Program-made: the position numbers and the translations under genes
Origin: Rhizobacter sp. OV335
GTDB lineage: Bacteria > Pseudomonadota > Gammaproteobacteria > Burkholderiales > Burkholderiaceae_C
Length of the DNA stretch: 64,000 nt
NCBI RefSeq assembly: GCF_900142965.1
Contig: NZ_FRCQ01000003.1
Span: forward strand, 62,001 to 126,000
Reading direction: 5' to 3'
Part shown: positions 42,600-54,371 of the stretch, one piece after another
Layout: each line of letters starts with the position of its first letter
Position numbering within the stretch: the stretch's first letter is position 1
The notes under the pieces: model-generated
The model's database searches: none
What the model was told of the DNA's origin: nothing
Seen by the model: only the letters and a program-made list of their open reading frames with translations

Positions 42600-43979
42600 T
42601 CAGCGCGGGCCGCCCGGGCCGCCCAGGCCCTTCATGCCGCCCATGCGCTTCATCATCTTCATCAGGCCGCCGCCCTTCATCTTCTTCATCATTCCCTGCA
42701 TCTGCTCGAACTGGTTCAGCAGCCGGTTGACCTCTTGCACCTGCACGCCGGCACCGGCGGCGATGCGGCGCTTGCGGGTGGCCTTCAGCAGCTCGGGCTT
42801 GCGGCGCTCCAGCGGCGTCATCGAGTTGATGATGCCTTCCATCCGACGCACGTCGCGCTCGGCGCGGTCCATGTCGGCCTGGCCCAGGTTGCCGGCCTTC
42901 GCGGTCATCTGGGTCGGCAGCTTGTCCATCAGGCCCGACAGCCCGCCCATCTTCTTCATCTGGCTGATCTGCGACAGGAAGTCGTTCAGGTCGAAGTTGT
43001 CGCCGGACTTCAGCTTCTCGGCCAGCTTCTGCGCCGCCGCCACATCGACGCCCTTCTGCACCTCCTCGACCAGCGCGACGATGTCGCCCATGCCCAGCAC
43101 CCGGCCGGCATGGCGCTGCGCGTCGAACACCTCCAGCCCGTCGATCTTCTCGCTGACGCCGGCGAACTTGATCGGCGCGCCGGTCACCTGGCGCACCGAC
43201 AGCGCCGCCCCGCCGCGCGAATCGCCGTCGGTCTTGGTCAGCACGATGCCGGTCAGCGGCAGCGCGTCCTTGAAGGCCTTCGCGACGTTGACCGCATCCT
43301 GGCCCTGCATCGCGTCGACGACGAACAGCGTCTCGACCGGCTTCAGCTCGGCGTGCAGTTCGCGGATCTCGTTCATCAGCTGCTCGTCGATCGCCAGGCG
43401 CCCGGCGGTGTCGACCAGCAGCACGTCGAAGTAGTGGCGCTTCGCGTGGTCGAGCGCGGCGCGCGCGATGTCCAATGGCTTGTCGTTCGCGCTCGACGGG
43501 AACCATTCGGCGCCGGCCTGCTTCGTCACCACCTTCAGCTGCTCGATCGCGGCCGGCCGGTAGACGTCGGCCGAGACGGTCAGCACCTTCTTCTTGCGCT
43601 TCTCGATCAGGTGCTTGGCCAGCTTGGCGGTGGTGGTGGTCTTGCCGGCGCCCTGCAGGCCGGCCATCAGGATCACCGCCGGCGGCTGGGCCGCGAGGTT
43701 GATGTCGGAGACGCCGTCGCCCATCGTCGCCGCCAGCTCGCGGTTGACGATGCCGACCAGCGCCTGGCCGGGCGACAGCGAGCCGACCACCTCGGCGCCG
43801 AGCGCCTTCTCCTTCACGCGGGCGATGAAGTCGCGCACCACCGGCAGCGCCACGTCGGCCTCGAGCAGCGCCATGCGCACCTCGCGCAGCATGTCCGTCA
43901 CGTTGCTGTCGGTGATGCGGGCCTGGCCGCGCATCGTCTTGACGAGCCGGCTCAGGCGATCGGTGAGGGTGGAGGCCAT
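42600..43979 (-). CDS. ffh: Signal recognition particle protein Ffh
   Basis: Ffh binds signal sequences and 4.5S RNA for co-translational targeting. The 459-aa protein shows the N domain, G domain (G1 GLQGAGKTTTTAKLA, DVYRPAAIEQL, LLVDTAGRLAIDEQL, TKTDGDSRGG) and the Met-rich M domain (about 330-459, ending with Met/Lys/Gly repeats). The start MASTLTDRLSRLVKTMRG at 43979 matches the family; the extra upstream frame overlaps the divergent gene. FtsY, its receptor, lies nearby at 40661. Confidence 0.97.
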   Translation of the reverse strand: MASTLTDRLSRLVKTMRGQARITDSNVTDMLREVRMALLEADVALPVVRDFIARVKEKALGAEVVGSLSPGQALVGIVNRELAATMGDGVSDINLAAQPPAVILMAGLQGAGKTTTTAKLAKHLIEKRKKKVLTVSADVYRPAAIEQLKVVTKQAGAEWFPSSANDKPLDIARAALDHAKRHYFDVLLVDTAGRLAIDEQLMNEIRELHAELKPVETLFVVDAMQGQDAVNVAKAFKDALPLTGIVLTKTDGDSRGGAALSVRQVTGAPIKFAGVSEKIDGLEVFDAQRHAGRVLGMGDIVALVEEVQKGVDVAAAQKLAEKLKSGDNFDLNDFLSQISQMKKMGGLSGLMDKLPTQMTAKAGNLGQADMDRAERDVRRMEGIINSMTPLERRKPELLKATRKRRIAAGAGVQVQEVNRLLNQFEQMQGMMKKMKGGGLMKMMKRMGGMKGLGGPGGPR

Positions 43980-44058
43980 GGGGCGAAGCGGGCGCGAAGG
44001 ACGCGGCCCGCGAAAGTACACTGTGGACCATGAGTTTATCGCCCAGGGTTGCAACGCA

Positions 44059-44889
44059 TTGAGCACGCCGTCGACATGGATGCTGTGGGTGCCCAGTGCC
44101 GCCGCCCTGCTGGCCTACGCCGCGGCGGTACTGCTGGGCGAGCGCCGCACCGAGCCCGCAGCCGCTGACGCCCGGGACAGCGCCGCGCCGCGCCGCGCGC
44201 TGATCGCCGGCTGGATCGCGCATGCACTGGCCATCGTGGTCGACATGGCCGGTATCGGCAGCCCGATCTCCGGCGCGCGCTTCGGCTTCGCGCCGGCGCT
44301 GTCCGCCACGCTGTGGCTGGTGATCGCGGTCTATGCGGTCGAGAGCCGCTGGGTGCCGCTGCCCGGTGTGCGCCGATGGCTCGGCCTGCTGGGCGCCGCC
44401 GCGGTCGTGCTGGCAGCCATCTTCCCGGGCGAGTTCCGCCCGCAGGCGGTGTCCGCCTGGGCGCCGCTGCACTGGGCGCTGGGCATCGCGTCGTACGGGC
44501 TGTTCGGCGCTGCTGTGCTGCACGCGGTGATGCTCGACACCGCCGAGCGCCGCATGCGCTCCAACCTGCGCGCCGCCTCCCGCAGCGGCATGCCGCTGCT
44601 GCAGCTCGAGCGCCTGACCTTCCAGTTCGTCACCGCCGGTTTCGCGCTGCTGTCGGCCACGCTGCTGCTCGGCTGGTGGTTCACCAATCCGTGGCGCTGG
44701 GACCACAAGGCGACGCTGTCGGTGCTCGGCTGGATCGTGTTCGCCGGGCTGCTGATCGGCCGCCAGGTGCTCGGCTGGCGCGGCCGGCATGCGATCCGCT
44801 GGCTGTATGCCGGCGCGCTGCTGCTGCTGTTGGCCTACGTCGGATCGCGCTTCGTGTTCGAGGTCGTGCTGCACCGCACGGCCACCTGA
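44059..44889 (+). CDS. Cytochrome c assembly (CcsA/YpjD-like) membrane protein
   Basis: A 276-aa protein with about eight transmembrane segments. It carries the tryptophan/His signatures of the CcmC/CcsA/YpjD group (HWALGIASYGLFGAAVLHAV; LGWWFTNPWRWDHKATLSVLGW), which handle haem in cytochrome maturation; E. coli YpjD itself has no confirmed role. The start is uncertain: TTG 44059 (used here) or ATG 44080. It is divergent from ffh, the usual order in this bacterial group, and followed by a PP0621-like gene 7 bases later. Confidence 0.85.
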   Translation: MSTPSTWMLWVPSAAALLAYAAAVLLGERRTEPAAADARDSAAPRRALIAGWIAHALAIVVDMAGIGSPISGARFGFAPALSATLWLVIAVYAVESRWVPLPGVRRWLGLLGAAAVVLAAIFPGEFRPQAVSAWAPLHWALGIASYGLFGAAVLHAVMLDTAERRMRSNLRAASRSGMPLLQLERLTFQFVTAGFALLSATLLLGWWFTNPWRWDHKATLSVLGWIVFAGLLIGRQVLGWRGRHAIRWLYAGALLLLLAYVGSRFVFEVVLHRTAT

Positions 44890-44896
44890 GGTCCGC

Positions 44897-45175
44897 ATGG
44901 GAAAGTTCATCGTTCTGTTGGTGGTGGTGTTCCTGATCGTCTGGCTGGTGCGCGGCGGGCGCCCCGGCCGCTCGGTGCCGGGCCCGACGACGCCACCGAC
45001 GCCGCCTGCCAACACCGCGAACTCCGACAACCCCGCTGCCCCGCCCGACACCATCGTGGCCTGCGCGCACTGCGGGCTGCACCTGCCGAAGGCCGACGCG
45101 TTGCCGGGCCGCGGCGGCGTGTTCTGCGGCGAAGCCCACCGCGCCGAGTTCGAGCGCGCACAGGCGCCGCGATGA
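44897..45175 (+). CDS. Small PP0621-family membrane protein
   Basis: A 92-aa protein with one N-terminal transmembrane segment (MGKFIVLLVVVFLIVWLVRG), a Pro/Asn-rich spacer, and a C-terminal zinc-ribbon-like part with Cys residues in VACAHCGLHLP and VFCGEAHR. This layout matches the PP0621 family, always found before pilS-type kinases; the function is unknown. Its stop overlaps the pilS start (ATGA). Confidence 0.87.
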   Translation: MGKFIVLLVVVFLIVWLVRGGRPGRSVPGPTTPPTPPANTANSDNPAAPPDTIVACAHCGLHLPKADALPGRGGVFCGEAHRAEFERAQAPR

Positions 45176-47081
45176 GCAGCGCGCCGCCCAAGCCCGAGCG
45201 CCGCCGCACCGACCGCCGCTCGACCGTGCGCGCAACCACCCGCCCCAGCCAGGAATCCTGGTTCGGTGCGCTCGGCGAGGACAGCCAGTCCCGCGAGGGC
45301 TGGGCCGAGGAGGAGTCGCGCTACGACGGCAACTGGCAGGCCGCGCAGGCGGCGCAGGCCGACAGCAACTTCCTCACGCGCCAGGCGCGGCGCCTGATCG
45401 GCTCCGGCCAGACGGCCTTCCAGCGCATCTACGGCGCCTTCATCAGCGCGCGCGCCGCGCTCGGCGTCGCGCTGGTCGCGACGCTGGTGGTCGCGGCGAT
45501 CTTCGGCGTGAGGCCGGCGTGGCCGGTGGTCGCCGTCAGCGTCGCGTATGCGGCGCTCGCGCTGTCGATGTGGGTGCTGCCGCGCTACCGCCGCACGGCC
45601 GCGCCGCGCCAGCTCGCGCGGCTGCGCAGCCCGCAATGGATCTCGACGATCGGCGTCGACATCGTCTGCTTCGGTGCGCTGCACTGGATGTCGCCGGCCT
45701 CCGGCCTGAACTACGTCGCGCTGCTGGTGCTGCCGGTGCTGATGGCCGGCGTGCTGACGCCGCGCCTGATGGCGCTCGCGACCGCGTCGGTGGTCACGCT
45801 CGCGCTGCTGGGGGTCGCGTGGTTGTCGGTGCTGGCCGGCGGGGTCGACGTCACCGCGCTGATGACGCAGGCCGGGCTGGCCGGCAGCGGCTTCTTCGTC
45901 ATCACGCTGCTGGCCGGCGAGCTGGCCGGGCGGCTGGCGCGCGAGGAACTCACCGCGCGCGGCAGCCTGGAGCTGGCCCGCCAGCAGGCGCAGCTGAACC
46001 GGCTGGTGATCGAGGAGATGCAGGAGGGCGTGCTGGTGGTCGACCGGCGCGGCCGCGTGCGCACCGCCAACCCGGCCGCGCGCGCGCTGCTGGCGCCGAG
46101 CGGCGTGTCGCGCGAGGCGCCGTTCCAGCTGCAGGGCGTCGAGGCGTGGACCGCGCTCGTCAAGTCGGTCGAGCGCGCGTTCGCCGAATCGACCTGGCCC
46201 GAGGGCGGGCGCGACGTGCTGCTCGATTTCGACTCCGCGCCGCCGCGCACGCTGCGGGTGCGGGTGCGCTTCACGCGGCGCCAGGCGCCCGACCCGAGCG
46301 AGGAACTGTGCGTGCTGTTCATCGAGGACGTGCGCAGCATGCAGGCGCGCACCCGCCAGGAGAAGCTCGCCGCGATGGGCCGCGTGTCGGCCGGCATCGC
46401 GCACGAGATCCGCAACCCGCTGGCCGCGATCTCGCAGGCCAACGCCTTGCTTTCTGAAGACGTCACCACGCCGGGCCAGCGCCAGCTGACGCAGATGGTC
46501 ACCGAGAACGTCAGCCGCCTGAAGCGCATCGTCGACGACGTGATGGAGGTCGCGCCGGGCGAGGTGCAGGACGGTGGCCCGATCGATGCGACCGCGCTGG
46601 TCGCCGCCGTCTGCAGCGAATGGGCGCGCACCGCGGGCATGCCGATCGGCGGCGACAGCCTGCTGCGGGTGCGGCTGCCCGAGGAAGCGCTCGGCGTCGT
46701 CTTCGACCCGGAGCACCTGCGCCGCGTGATGGTCAACCTGCTCGACAACGCCAAGCGCCACGCGCAGCAGACGCCCGGCGGCGTGCGGCTGACGCTGTCG
46801 GCGCGCGACGAGGTGCACGTGGTGCTGAGCGTCACCAGCAACGGCGAGCCGATCCCGCCGGAGGTCGAACGCTACCTGTTCGAGCCTTTCTTCTCCACAC
46901 GCAGCCGCGGCACCGGCCTGGGCTTGTATATTTGCCGGGAACTGTGCGAACGCTACGGCGCGCGCATCGATTACCGGCTGCGCGCCGCCAGCGAGCCGAA
47001 CCGCAACGAATTCTTTGTCGCGATGCGGCGCAAACCGCTGGCGGGCATCGAAGCGCCCGAGAACCGACTGCACCTCACATC

Positions 47082-47085
<4 letters not shown>
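45172..47085 (+). CDS. pilS: Two-component sensor histidine kinase PilS
   Basis: A 637-aa membrane kinase. After a polar N-terminus (residues 1-95) come six transmembrane segments (about 96-260), a PAS-like domain (280-390), the HisKA domain with the phospho-acceptor His in SAGIAHEIRNPLAAISQAN, and the ATPase domain with MVNLLDNAKRHAQQ and GTGLGLYICREL. With the next gene it forms the PilS/PilR pair, which in Pseudomonas and relatives controls sigma-54-dependent pilin transcription. No pilin gene is in the window. Confidence 0.92.
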
Positions 47086-48675
<1,590 letters not shown>

Positions 48676-48701
<26 letters not shown>

Positions 48702-49287
48702 GCCGCCGCTGCTGATCGAGGCCGACGGCTGGTGCAGCGGCGCCCGCCGCTGTGCCTGCCCGAACTTCGGGCCGCGGCCGGCCGGCTGCGCGGTCGAGCT
48801 GGCCGTCATCCATTCGATCAGCCTGCCGCCCGGCGAGTACGGCGGCGATGACATCGAGCGCCTGTTCGCGAACCGGCTCGACTGGGACGCGCATCCCTAT
48901 TTCCAGCAGATCCGCGGGCTGCAGGTCTCGTCGCACTTCGTCGTGCGGCGCGACGGCGAGCTGCTGCAGTTCGTCTCGTGCAACGAGCGCGCATGGCATG
49001 CCGGCCGCTCGGCCTGGCGCGGTCGCGAGGGCTGCAACGATTTCTCGGTCGGCGTCGAGCTCGAAGGGCTGGAGGGCGAGCGCTTCGAGGACGCGCAGTA
49101 CGCGCGGCTGCTGCCGCTGCTGCGCGCGATCGCGCGGCGCTATCCGCTGCAGGGCGTGGCCGGGCACGAGCATGTCGCGCCCGGCCGCAAGATCGATCCG
49201 GGCCCGGGCTTCGACTGGCCGCGTGTCACCGACGGGCTGCGTTGGCACGGTCGGTATTTTCCCGAGGGCCTGCGCGCGCCGCGTTGA
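48676..49287 (+). CDS. ampD: 1,6-anhydro-N-acetylmuramyl-L-alanine amidase AmpD
   Basis: AmpD recycles cell-wall fragments in the cytoplasm by cleaving anhydro-muropeptides. The 203-aa protein has the zinc ligands His in AVIHSISLPPGEYGG, a second His in the GHEHVAPGRKIDPGPGFDW block and Asp in KIDPG, as in family members. It has no signal peptide, which fits cytoplasmic AmpD and not secreted amidases. The ATG at 48676 overlaps the pilR 3' end by 26 bases. Confidence 0.93.
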
Positions 49288-49501
49288 TCGCTGCGCGCCG
49301 ATGCACGGGTTCGGGCATCGCGGCAAGCCAGTTTCCATCGGCGTCGCGGGCGCAAATCGGGCGGAGCGCAAGGCTGCTGGCGGATGCACCGATGCAGGTG
49401 CAGCGTTGGTGGGTGCCGAGGCCGCGCGATGCACTTTCACGATGCGTCGCGGGGCATCGCCGGAGCATCCCCCTTGTTTGTCGGGACGCTACAGCTAGTG
49501 C

Positions 49502-49532
49502 TTGAAGCCTGCCGGACCCCCAGATATAGTGT
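49502..49532 (+). promoter_or_regulatory. nrdA promoter with NrdR-box-like element
   Basis: TTGAAG (49502-49507), a 17-base spacer and TATAGT (49525-49530) make a good sigma-70 promoter. The -10 box is embedded in CCCCCAGATATAGTGT (49517-49532), which resembles one NrdR box (ACACwATATATwGTGT). NrdR represses ribonucleotide reductase genes when dATP/ATP levels are high. A clear second box at the usual spacing was not found. Confidence 0.6.
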
Positions 49533-49836
49533 CCCTCGTGGTATCCTCTTGTCTCAGCAGCTTCAGACCCGTGCCCGTCCTCGCCATCTGGAATCCAGGG
49601 GCCTGCGCAGCGGGCGGCATCGACGGAAAACACGTCGGGCATCCGGGTCGCGCATGTTGGCAAGCCGTTCCACAGCCTCAACCATCGCGCTCGTCCTTCG
49701 TTCTTCATCGTTCCTCTCATGCGTCACCGGCGACTCAGCGCCGTGGGCGCGCCGCAGTCATTGGCTGCGGGGTGGTCGGCGTGAACATCGGGCATTGAAT
49801 CCATACCGCGTCGACAGACCACAAGAAGGGGTATCC
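49533..49836 (+). other. Long leader region of nrdA (about 300 bases)
   Basis: Between the predicted promoter and the nrdA ATG are about 300 bases with no convincing gene. A small hairpin, CCGCAG/CTGCGG, lies at 49752-49770, and a ribosome-binding site (AAGAAGGGG) precedes the ATG. I do not see the conserved boxes of a cobalamin riboswitch. The upstream part of the gap (49288-49501) holds no recognisable feature. Confidence 0.45.
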
Positions 49837-52788
49837 ATGCAAGCAGTCAGCAACGTCACTCCCAACGCCGCCTCCACGTCCACCAGCACGCCGCGCAGCG
49901 GCACCGGCCCCGCGGCTTCCGCGTCGGCCTACCAGGGCTACCAGATCATCCGCCGCAACGGCGCGGTGGTGTCCTTCGAACCCAACAAGATCGCCGTCGC
50001 GCTGATGAAGGCCTTCCTGGCCGTGCACGGCACGCAGGGCGCGGCCTCGGCCAGCGTGCGCGAGACCGTCGATGGCCTGACCGAATCGGTCGTGCGTGCG
50101 CTGCTGCGCTCGCGCCCGGGCGGCGGCACCTTCCACATCGAAGACGTGCAGGACCACGTCGAGCTCGGCCTGATGCGCGGCGGCCACCACGAAGTGGCGC
50201 GTGCCTACGTGCTGTACCGCGAGCGCCGTTCGCAAGAGCGTTCGAAGCAGGGCCCGGTGGCCGCCACCGCCGCCGAGCCGGTGCTGACGGTGATCGACCG
50301 CGGCCAGCGCGTGCCGCTCGACTTCGCACGCCTGCAGGTGCTGATCGAATCGGCCTGTGCCGACCTGGGCGCCGACGTGAAGCCCGACCCGATCCTGGCC
50401 GAGACGCGCCGCAACCTGTATGACGGCGTGCCGATCGACGAAGTGCACAAGGCCGCGATCCTGGCCGCGCGCACGCTGATCGAGAAGGACCCCGGCTACA
50501 CGCGCGCCACCGCGCGGCTGCTGCTGCACACGATCCGCAAGGAAATCCTCGGCGAAGAAGTGCTGCAGGGCGAGATGCCGGCGCGCTACGCCGACTACTT
50601 CCCCGGCTTCATCAAGAAGGGCGTGCAAGCCGAGCGGCTGGACGAGAAGCTGCTGCAGTACGACCTGGCCCGCCTGGGCGCGGCGCTGAAGGCCGAGCGC
50701 GACCTGCAGTTCGACTACCTCGGCCTGCAGACGCTGTACGACCGCTACTTCCTGCACATCAACGAAGTGCGCATCGAGATGCCGCAGGCGTTCTACATGC
50801 GCGTCGCGATGGGCCTGGCACTGAACGAGATCGACCGCGAAGCGCGCGCGATCGAGTTCTACGAAGTGCTGTCCAGCTTCGACTTCATGAGCTCCACGCC
50901 GACGCTGTTCAACGCCGGCACGCAGCGCTCGCAGCTGTCGAGCTGCTACCTGACGACCGTCGCCGACGACCTCGAAGGCATCTACGAGGCGCTGAAGGAG
51001 AACGCGCTGCTGTCGAAGTTCGCCGGCGGCCTGGGCAACGACTGGACCAACGTGCGCGCGCTCGGCTCGCACATCAAGGGCACCAACGGCAAGAGCCAGG
51101 GCGTCGTGCCGTTCCTGAAGGTGGTCAACGACACCGCGGTCGCGGTGAACCAGGGCGGCAAGCGCAAGGGCGCCGTCTGCGCCTACCTGGAAACCTGGCA
51201 CCTCGACATCGAGGAGTTCCTGGAGCTGCGCAAGAACACCGGCGACGACCGCCGCCGCACCCACGACATGAACACCGCGAACTGGATTCCGGACCTGTTC
51301 ATGCGCCGCGTGATGGAAGGCGCCGACTGGACGCTGTTCTCGCCGTCCAACTGCCCCGACCTGCACGACAAGTTCGGCAAGGCCTTCGAGGAAGCCTACA
51401 CGCGCTACGAAGACAAGGCTGCGCGCGGCGAGATCAAGCTGTTCAAGAAGATCCCCGCCAAGGACCTGTGGCGCCGCATGCTCTCGATGCTGTTCGAGAC
51501 CGGCCACCCGTGGATCACCTTCAAGGACGCCTGCAACGTTCGCTCGCCGCAGCAGCACGTCGGCGTCGTGCACTCGAGCAACCTGTGCACCGAGATCACG
51601 CTGAACACCAGCGAGACCGAGATCGCCGTCTGCAACCTGGGGTCGGTGAACCTGGTGCACCACCTGAAGCAGGTCGACGGCGTGGTGCAGATCGACCACG
51701 CGAAGCTGAAGAAGACCGTCTCGACCGCGATGCGCATGCTCGACAACGTGATCGACATCAACTACTACGCGGTCAAGAAGGCGCGTGACTCCAACCTGCG
51801 CCACCGCCCGGTCGGGCTGGGGATCATGGGCTTCCAGGACGCGCTGTACGAACTGCGCACGCCGTACGCCTCCGACGACGCGGTGTCCTTCGCCGACCGT
51901 TCGATGGAAGCCGTCTGCTACTACGCCTATTGGGCCTCGACCGAGTTGGCAGCCGAGCGCGGCCGCTACTCCAGCTACCGCGGCTCGCTGTGGGACAAGG
52001 GCATTCTTCCGATCGACTCGCTCGACCTGCTGGCCGAAGCGCGCGGCGGGTATGTCGACGTCGACCGCAGCACGACGCTGGACTGGCCGGCGCTGCGCGG
52101 GCGCATCGCCGAGCACGGCATGCGCAACTCCAACTGCGTGGCGATCGCGCCGACCGCGACCATCTCGAACATCATCGGCGTCAGCGCGTCGATCGAGCCG
52201 TCGTTCGGCAACCTGTCGGTGAAGTCCAACCTGTCGGGCGAGTTCACGATCGTCAACGAGTACCTGGTGCGCGACCTGAAGAAGCTCGGCCTGTGGGACG
52301 ACGTGATGGTGATGGACCTGAAGCACTTCGACGGTTCGCTGCGCCGAATCGACCGCGTGCCGGCCGACCTGAAGGCGCTGTACGCGACGGCCTTCGAGGT
52401 CGAGACGCAGTGGCTGGTCGAGGCCGCCGCGCGCCGCCAGAAGTGGATCGACCAGGCGCAGTCGCTGAACATCTACATGGCCGGCGCATCGGGCAAGAAG
52501 CTCGACGAAACCTACAAGCTCGCGTGGACGCGCGGCCTGAAGACGACCTACTACCTGCGCACCGTCGGCGCCACGCACGCCGAGAAATCGACGGTGAAGG
52601 CGGGGCAGATGAACTCGGTGTCGAGCGGTGATGGATCGTCGTCGATGGGCGCGGCGCCGGTCGCTGCGGTGCAGGCCCACAGCGTGATGGCTGCGGCCGT
52701 TGCGCCGGTGATCTCGGCATCGCAAGAGCCTGCGACCGACATCAAGTTCTGCGCGATCGACGACCCGACGTGTGAGGCCTGCCAGTGA
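49837..52788 (+). CDS. nrdA: Class Ia ribonucleoside-diphosphate reductase, large subunit NrdA
   Basis: NrdA reduces ribonucleoside diphosphates to deoxyribonucleotides. The 983-aa protein has an N-terminal ATP-cone (about residues 35-130, YQIIRRNGAVVSFEPNKIAV), a second, probably degenerate cone (about 145-235), and the catalytic barrel with active-site Cys residues in SSCYL, SNLCTEI and AVCNLGSVNL. The C-terminal shuttle pair is CEACQ. The double-cone layout resembles Pseudomonas NrdA and implies dATP-controlled activity. The ATG at 49837 is chosen; the frame is open 151 codons further upstream but without coding character. A terminator follows. Confidence 0.96.
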   Translation: MQAVSNVTPNAASTSTSTPRSGTGPAASASAYQGYQIIRRNGAVVSFEPNKIAVALMKAFLAVHGTQGAASASVRETVDGLTESVVRALLRSRPGGGTFHIEDVQDHVELGLMRGGHHEVARAYVLYRERRSQERSKQGPVAATAAEPVLTVIDRGQRVPLDFARLQVLIESACADLGADVKPDPILAETRRNLYDGVPIDEVHKAAILAARTLIEKDPGYTRATARLLLHTIRKEILGEEVLQGEMPARYADYFPGFIKKGVQAERLDEKLLQYDLARLGAALKAERDLQFDYLGLQTLYDRYFLHINEVRIEMPQAFYMRVAMGLALNEIDREARAIEFYEVLSSFDFMSSTPTLFNAGTQRSQLSSCYLTTVADDLEGIYEALKENALLSKFAGGLGNDWTNVRALGSHIKGTNGKSQGVVPFLKVVNDTAVAVNQGGKRKGAVCAYLETWHLDIEEFLELRKNTGDDRRRTHDMNTANWIPDLFMRRVMEGADWTLFSPSNCPDLHDKFGKAFEEAYTRYEDKAARGEIKLFKKIPAKDLWRRMLSMLFETGHPWITFKDACNVRSPQQHVGVVHSSNLCTEITLNTSETEIAVCNLGSVNLVHHLKQVDGVVQIDHAKLKKTVSTAMRMLDNVIDINYYAVKKARDSNLRHRPVGLGIMGFQDALYELRTPYASDDAVSFADRSMEAVCYYAYWASTELAAERGRYSSYRGSLWDKGILPIDSLDLLAEARGGYVDVDRSTTLDWPALRGRIAEHGMRNSNCVAIAPTATISNIIGVSASIEPSFGNLSVKSNLSGEFTIVNEYLVRDLKKLGLWDDVMVMDLKHFDGSLRRIDRVPADLKALYATAFEVETQWLVEAAARRQKWIDQAQSLNIYMAGASGKKLDETYKLAWTRGLKTTYYLRTVGATHAEKSTVKAGQMNSVSSGDGSSSMGAAPVAAVQAHSVMAAAVAPVISASQEPATDIKFCAIDDPTCEACQ

Positions 52789-52799
52789 TGCGTTGAACT

Positions 52800-52844
52800 C
52801 GCGCGTGCTTATCGAGATTGATCATCGAAGCACGCGCGTTTTTT
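52800..52844 (+). terminator. Rho-independent terminator after nrdA
   Basis: CGCGCGTGCTT (52800-52810) pairs exactly with AAGCACGCGCG (52828-52838), followed by six T residues. It ends nrdA transcription 12 bases after the stop, so nrdB needs its own promoter. Confidence 0.9.
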
Positions 52845-52890
52845 CGATGCGACACAGCAACAGCGAAGTGCTCGCGATGTCAATAAGTGC

Positions 52891-52919
52891 TTGGTGTTTC
52901 AACACAACACTCTCATAAT
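52891..52919 (+). promoter_or_regulatory. nrdB promoter
   Basis: TTGGTG (52891-52896), a 17-base spacer and CATAAT (52914-52919) lie 24 bases before nrdB. The spacer start overlaps an inverted repeat GTGTT-TC-AACAC (52894-52905). No NrdR box of the nrdA type is seen here. Confidence 0.65.
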
Positions 52920-52942
52920 TCAACGCGTCAAGGAAGTCCACC

Positions 52943-54145
52943 ATGTTGGTTTGGGAAGAAGACCTTAAACCCTCGATCTCTCACAAAGCGAGTCCCGCGC
53001 AGAGCCTGCCCTCTCAAGCGCGTGCAGTCGCTCCGTCTCCGGACTTCGATGCTGCGATCGCAGCACCTGCCTCCCTCTTGAACGACACCTCCTCCAGCAT
53101 TTCCAGCACGACGACTCCCGCTGCCGCGCAGCGCGTGAAGGCCGCCGACAAGCGCATCATCAACGGCCGCACCGACGTCAACCAGCTGGTGCCGTTCAAG
53201 TACAAGTGGGCGTGGGAGAAGTACCTCGCGACCTGCGCGAACCACTGGATGCCGCAGGAAGTGAACATGTCGCGCGACATCGCGACCTGGAAGGACCCGA
53301 ACGGCCTGACCGACGACGAGCGCCGCATCATCAAGCGCAACCTCGGCTTCTTCGTCACCGCCGATTCGCTGGCCGCCAACAACATCGTGCTGGGCACCTA
53401 CCGCCACATCACGGCGCCCGAATGCCGCCAGTTCCTGCTGCGCCAGGCCTTCGAGGAAGCGATCCACACGCACGCCTATCAGTACATCGTCGAGTCGCTC
53501 GGGCTCGACGAGAGCGAGATCTTCAACGCCTACAACGAGGTGAAGTCGATCCGCGACAAGGACGAGTTCCTGATCCCGTTCATCAACGCGATCATGGACC
53601 CGAACTTCAACACCGGGACACCCGAGAACGACCAGACGCTGCTGAAGTCGCTGATCGTGTTCGCGTGCCTGATGGAAGGCATGTTCTTCTACGTCGGCTT
53701 CACGCAGATCCTTGCGCTCGGCCGCCAGAACAAGATGACCGGCGCGGCAGAGCAGTACCAATACATCCTGCGCGACGAGTCGATGCACTGCAACTTCGGC
53801 ATCGACCTGATCAACCAGATCAAGCTCGAGAATCCGCACCTCTGGACGGCGGAGTTCAAGGCCGAGATCAAGGCCTTGTTCATGACGGCCGTCGAGCTCG
53901 AGTACCGCTACGCCGAGGACACCATGCCGCGTGGCGTGCTGGGCCTCAATGCATCGATGTTCAAGGGTTACCTGCGCTACATCGCCAACCGGCGTGCAAC
54001 GCAGATTGGTTTGGAAGAGCTCTTCCCGAACGAGGAAAACCCGTTCCCGTGGATGAGCGAAATGATCGACCTGAAAAAGGAGCGCAATTTCTTCGAGACG
54101 CGCGTCATCGAGTACCAATCCGGTGGCGCCCTCTCGTGGGACTGA
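52943..54145 (+). CDS. nrdB: Class Ia ribonucleoside-diphosphate reductase, small subunit NrdB
   Basis: The 400-aa R2 protein supplies the tyrosyl radical to NrdA. A Ser/Thr/Ala-rich N-terminal extension (about residues 15-70) precedes the ferritin-like core. Iron ligands are visible in EEAIHTHAY (Glu, His, and the radical Tyr at the spacing found in E. coli R2), [11 protein letters not shown] (Glu) and RDESMHCNF (Glu, His), with a further Asp in TADSLAANN. The C-terminal tail ([11 protein letters not shown]) should dock into NrdA. It has its own promoter. Confidence 0.96.
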   Translation: MLVWEEDLKPSISHKASPAQSLPSQARAVAPSPDFDAAIAAPASLLNDTSSSISSTTTPAAAQRVKAADKRIINGRTDVNQLVPFKYKWAWEKYLATCANHWMPQEVNMSRDIATWKDPNGLTDDERRIIKRNLGFFVTADSLAANNIVLGTYRHITAPECRQFLLRQAFEEAIHTHAYQYIVESLGLDESEIFNAYNEVKSIRDKDEFLIPFINAIMDPNFNTGTPENDQTLLKSLIVFACLMEGMFFYVGFTQILALGRQNKMTGAAEQYQYILRDESMHCNFGIDLINQIKLENPHLWTAEFKAEIKALFMTAVELEYRYAEDTMPRGVLGLNASMFKGYLRYIANRRATQIGLEELFPNEENPFPWMSEMIDLKKERNFFETRVIEYQSGGALSWD

Positions 54146-54371
54146 CGCTTCGCTGACTGCATCAAACGATCAGCAACAGGTCATGGACGAGATCAAGATT
54201 CGCAAGCCGTCAAGAGATCACCGTCAAGCAAGCGGTGGCCAACGGTTTGCAACCCCATTCACCGTACCGGGGCGTCCCTCCTGGGCGACTTCGGACAGTG
54301 AATAACTGCCTCGCATCGGCATCCCGCCGGCGCAGGGCAGTGCTCTTTCAACTTGATCAAGGAGAAATGTA

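Noticed and set aside
42499-47073. 1524-codon open frame on the minus strand across ffh, the YpjD-like gene, the PP0621-like gene and pilS
   Set aside because: It is a GC-bias shadow: it lies in other frames of or antisense to well-supported genes, and the translation is Arg/Gln/His-rich low-complexity sequence without domains.
49384-49836. In-frame extension of nrdA by 151 codons upstream
   Set aside because: The sequence contains the predicted promoter, lacks coding-type composition, and NrdA of this family begins close to 49837.
49735-52725. 996-codon minus-strand frame opposite nrdA
   Set aside because: Antisense shadow of nrdA, with the same biased composition as the other shadow frames.
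54183-54305. 40-codon frame between nrdB and the histone gene
   Set aside because: No clear ribosome-binding site, no recognised similarity; kept as a note only.
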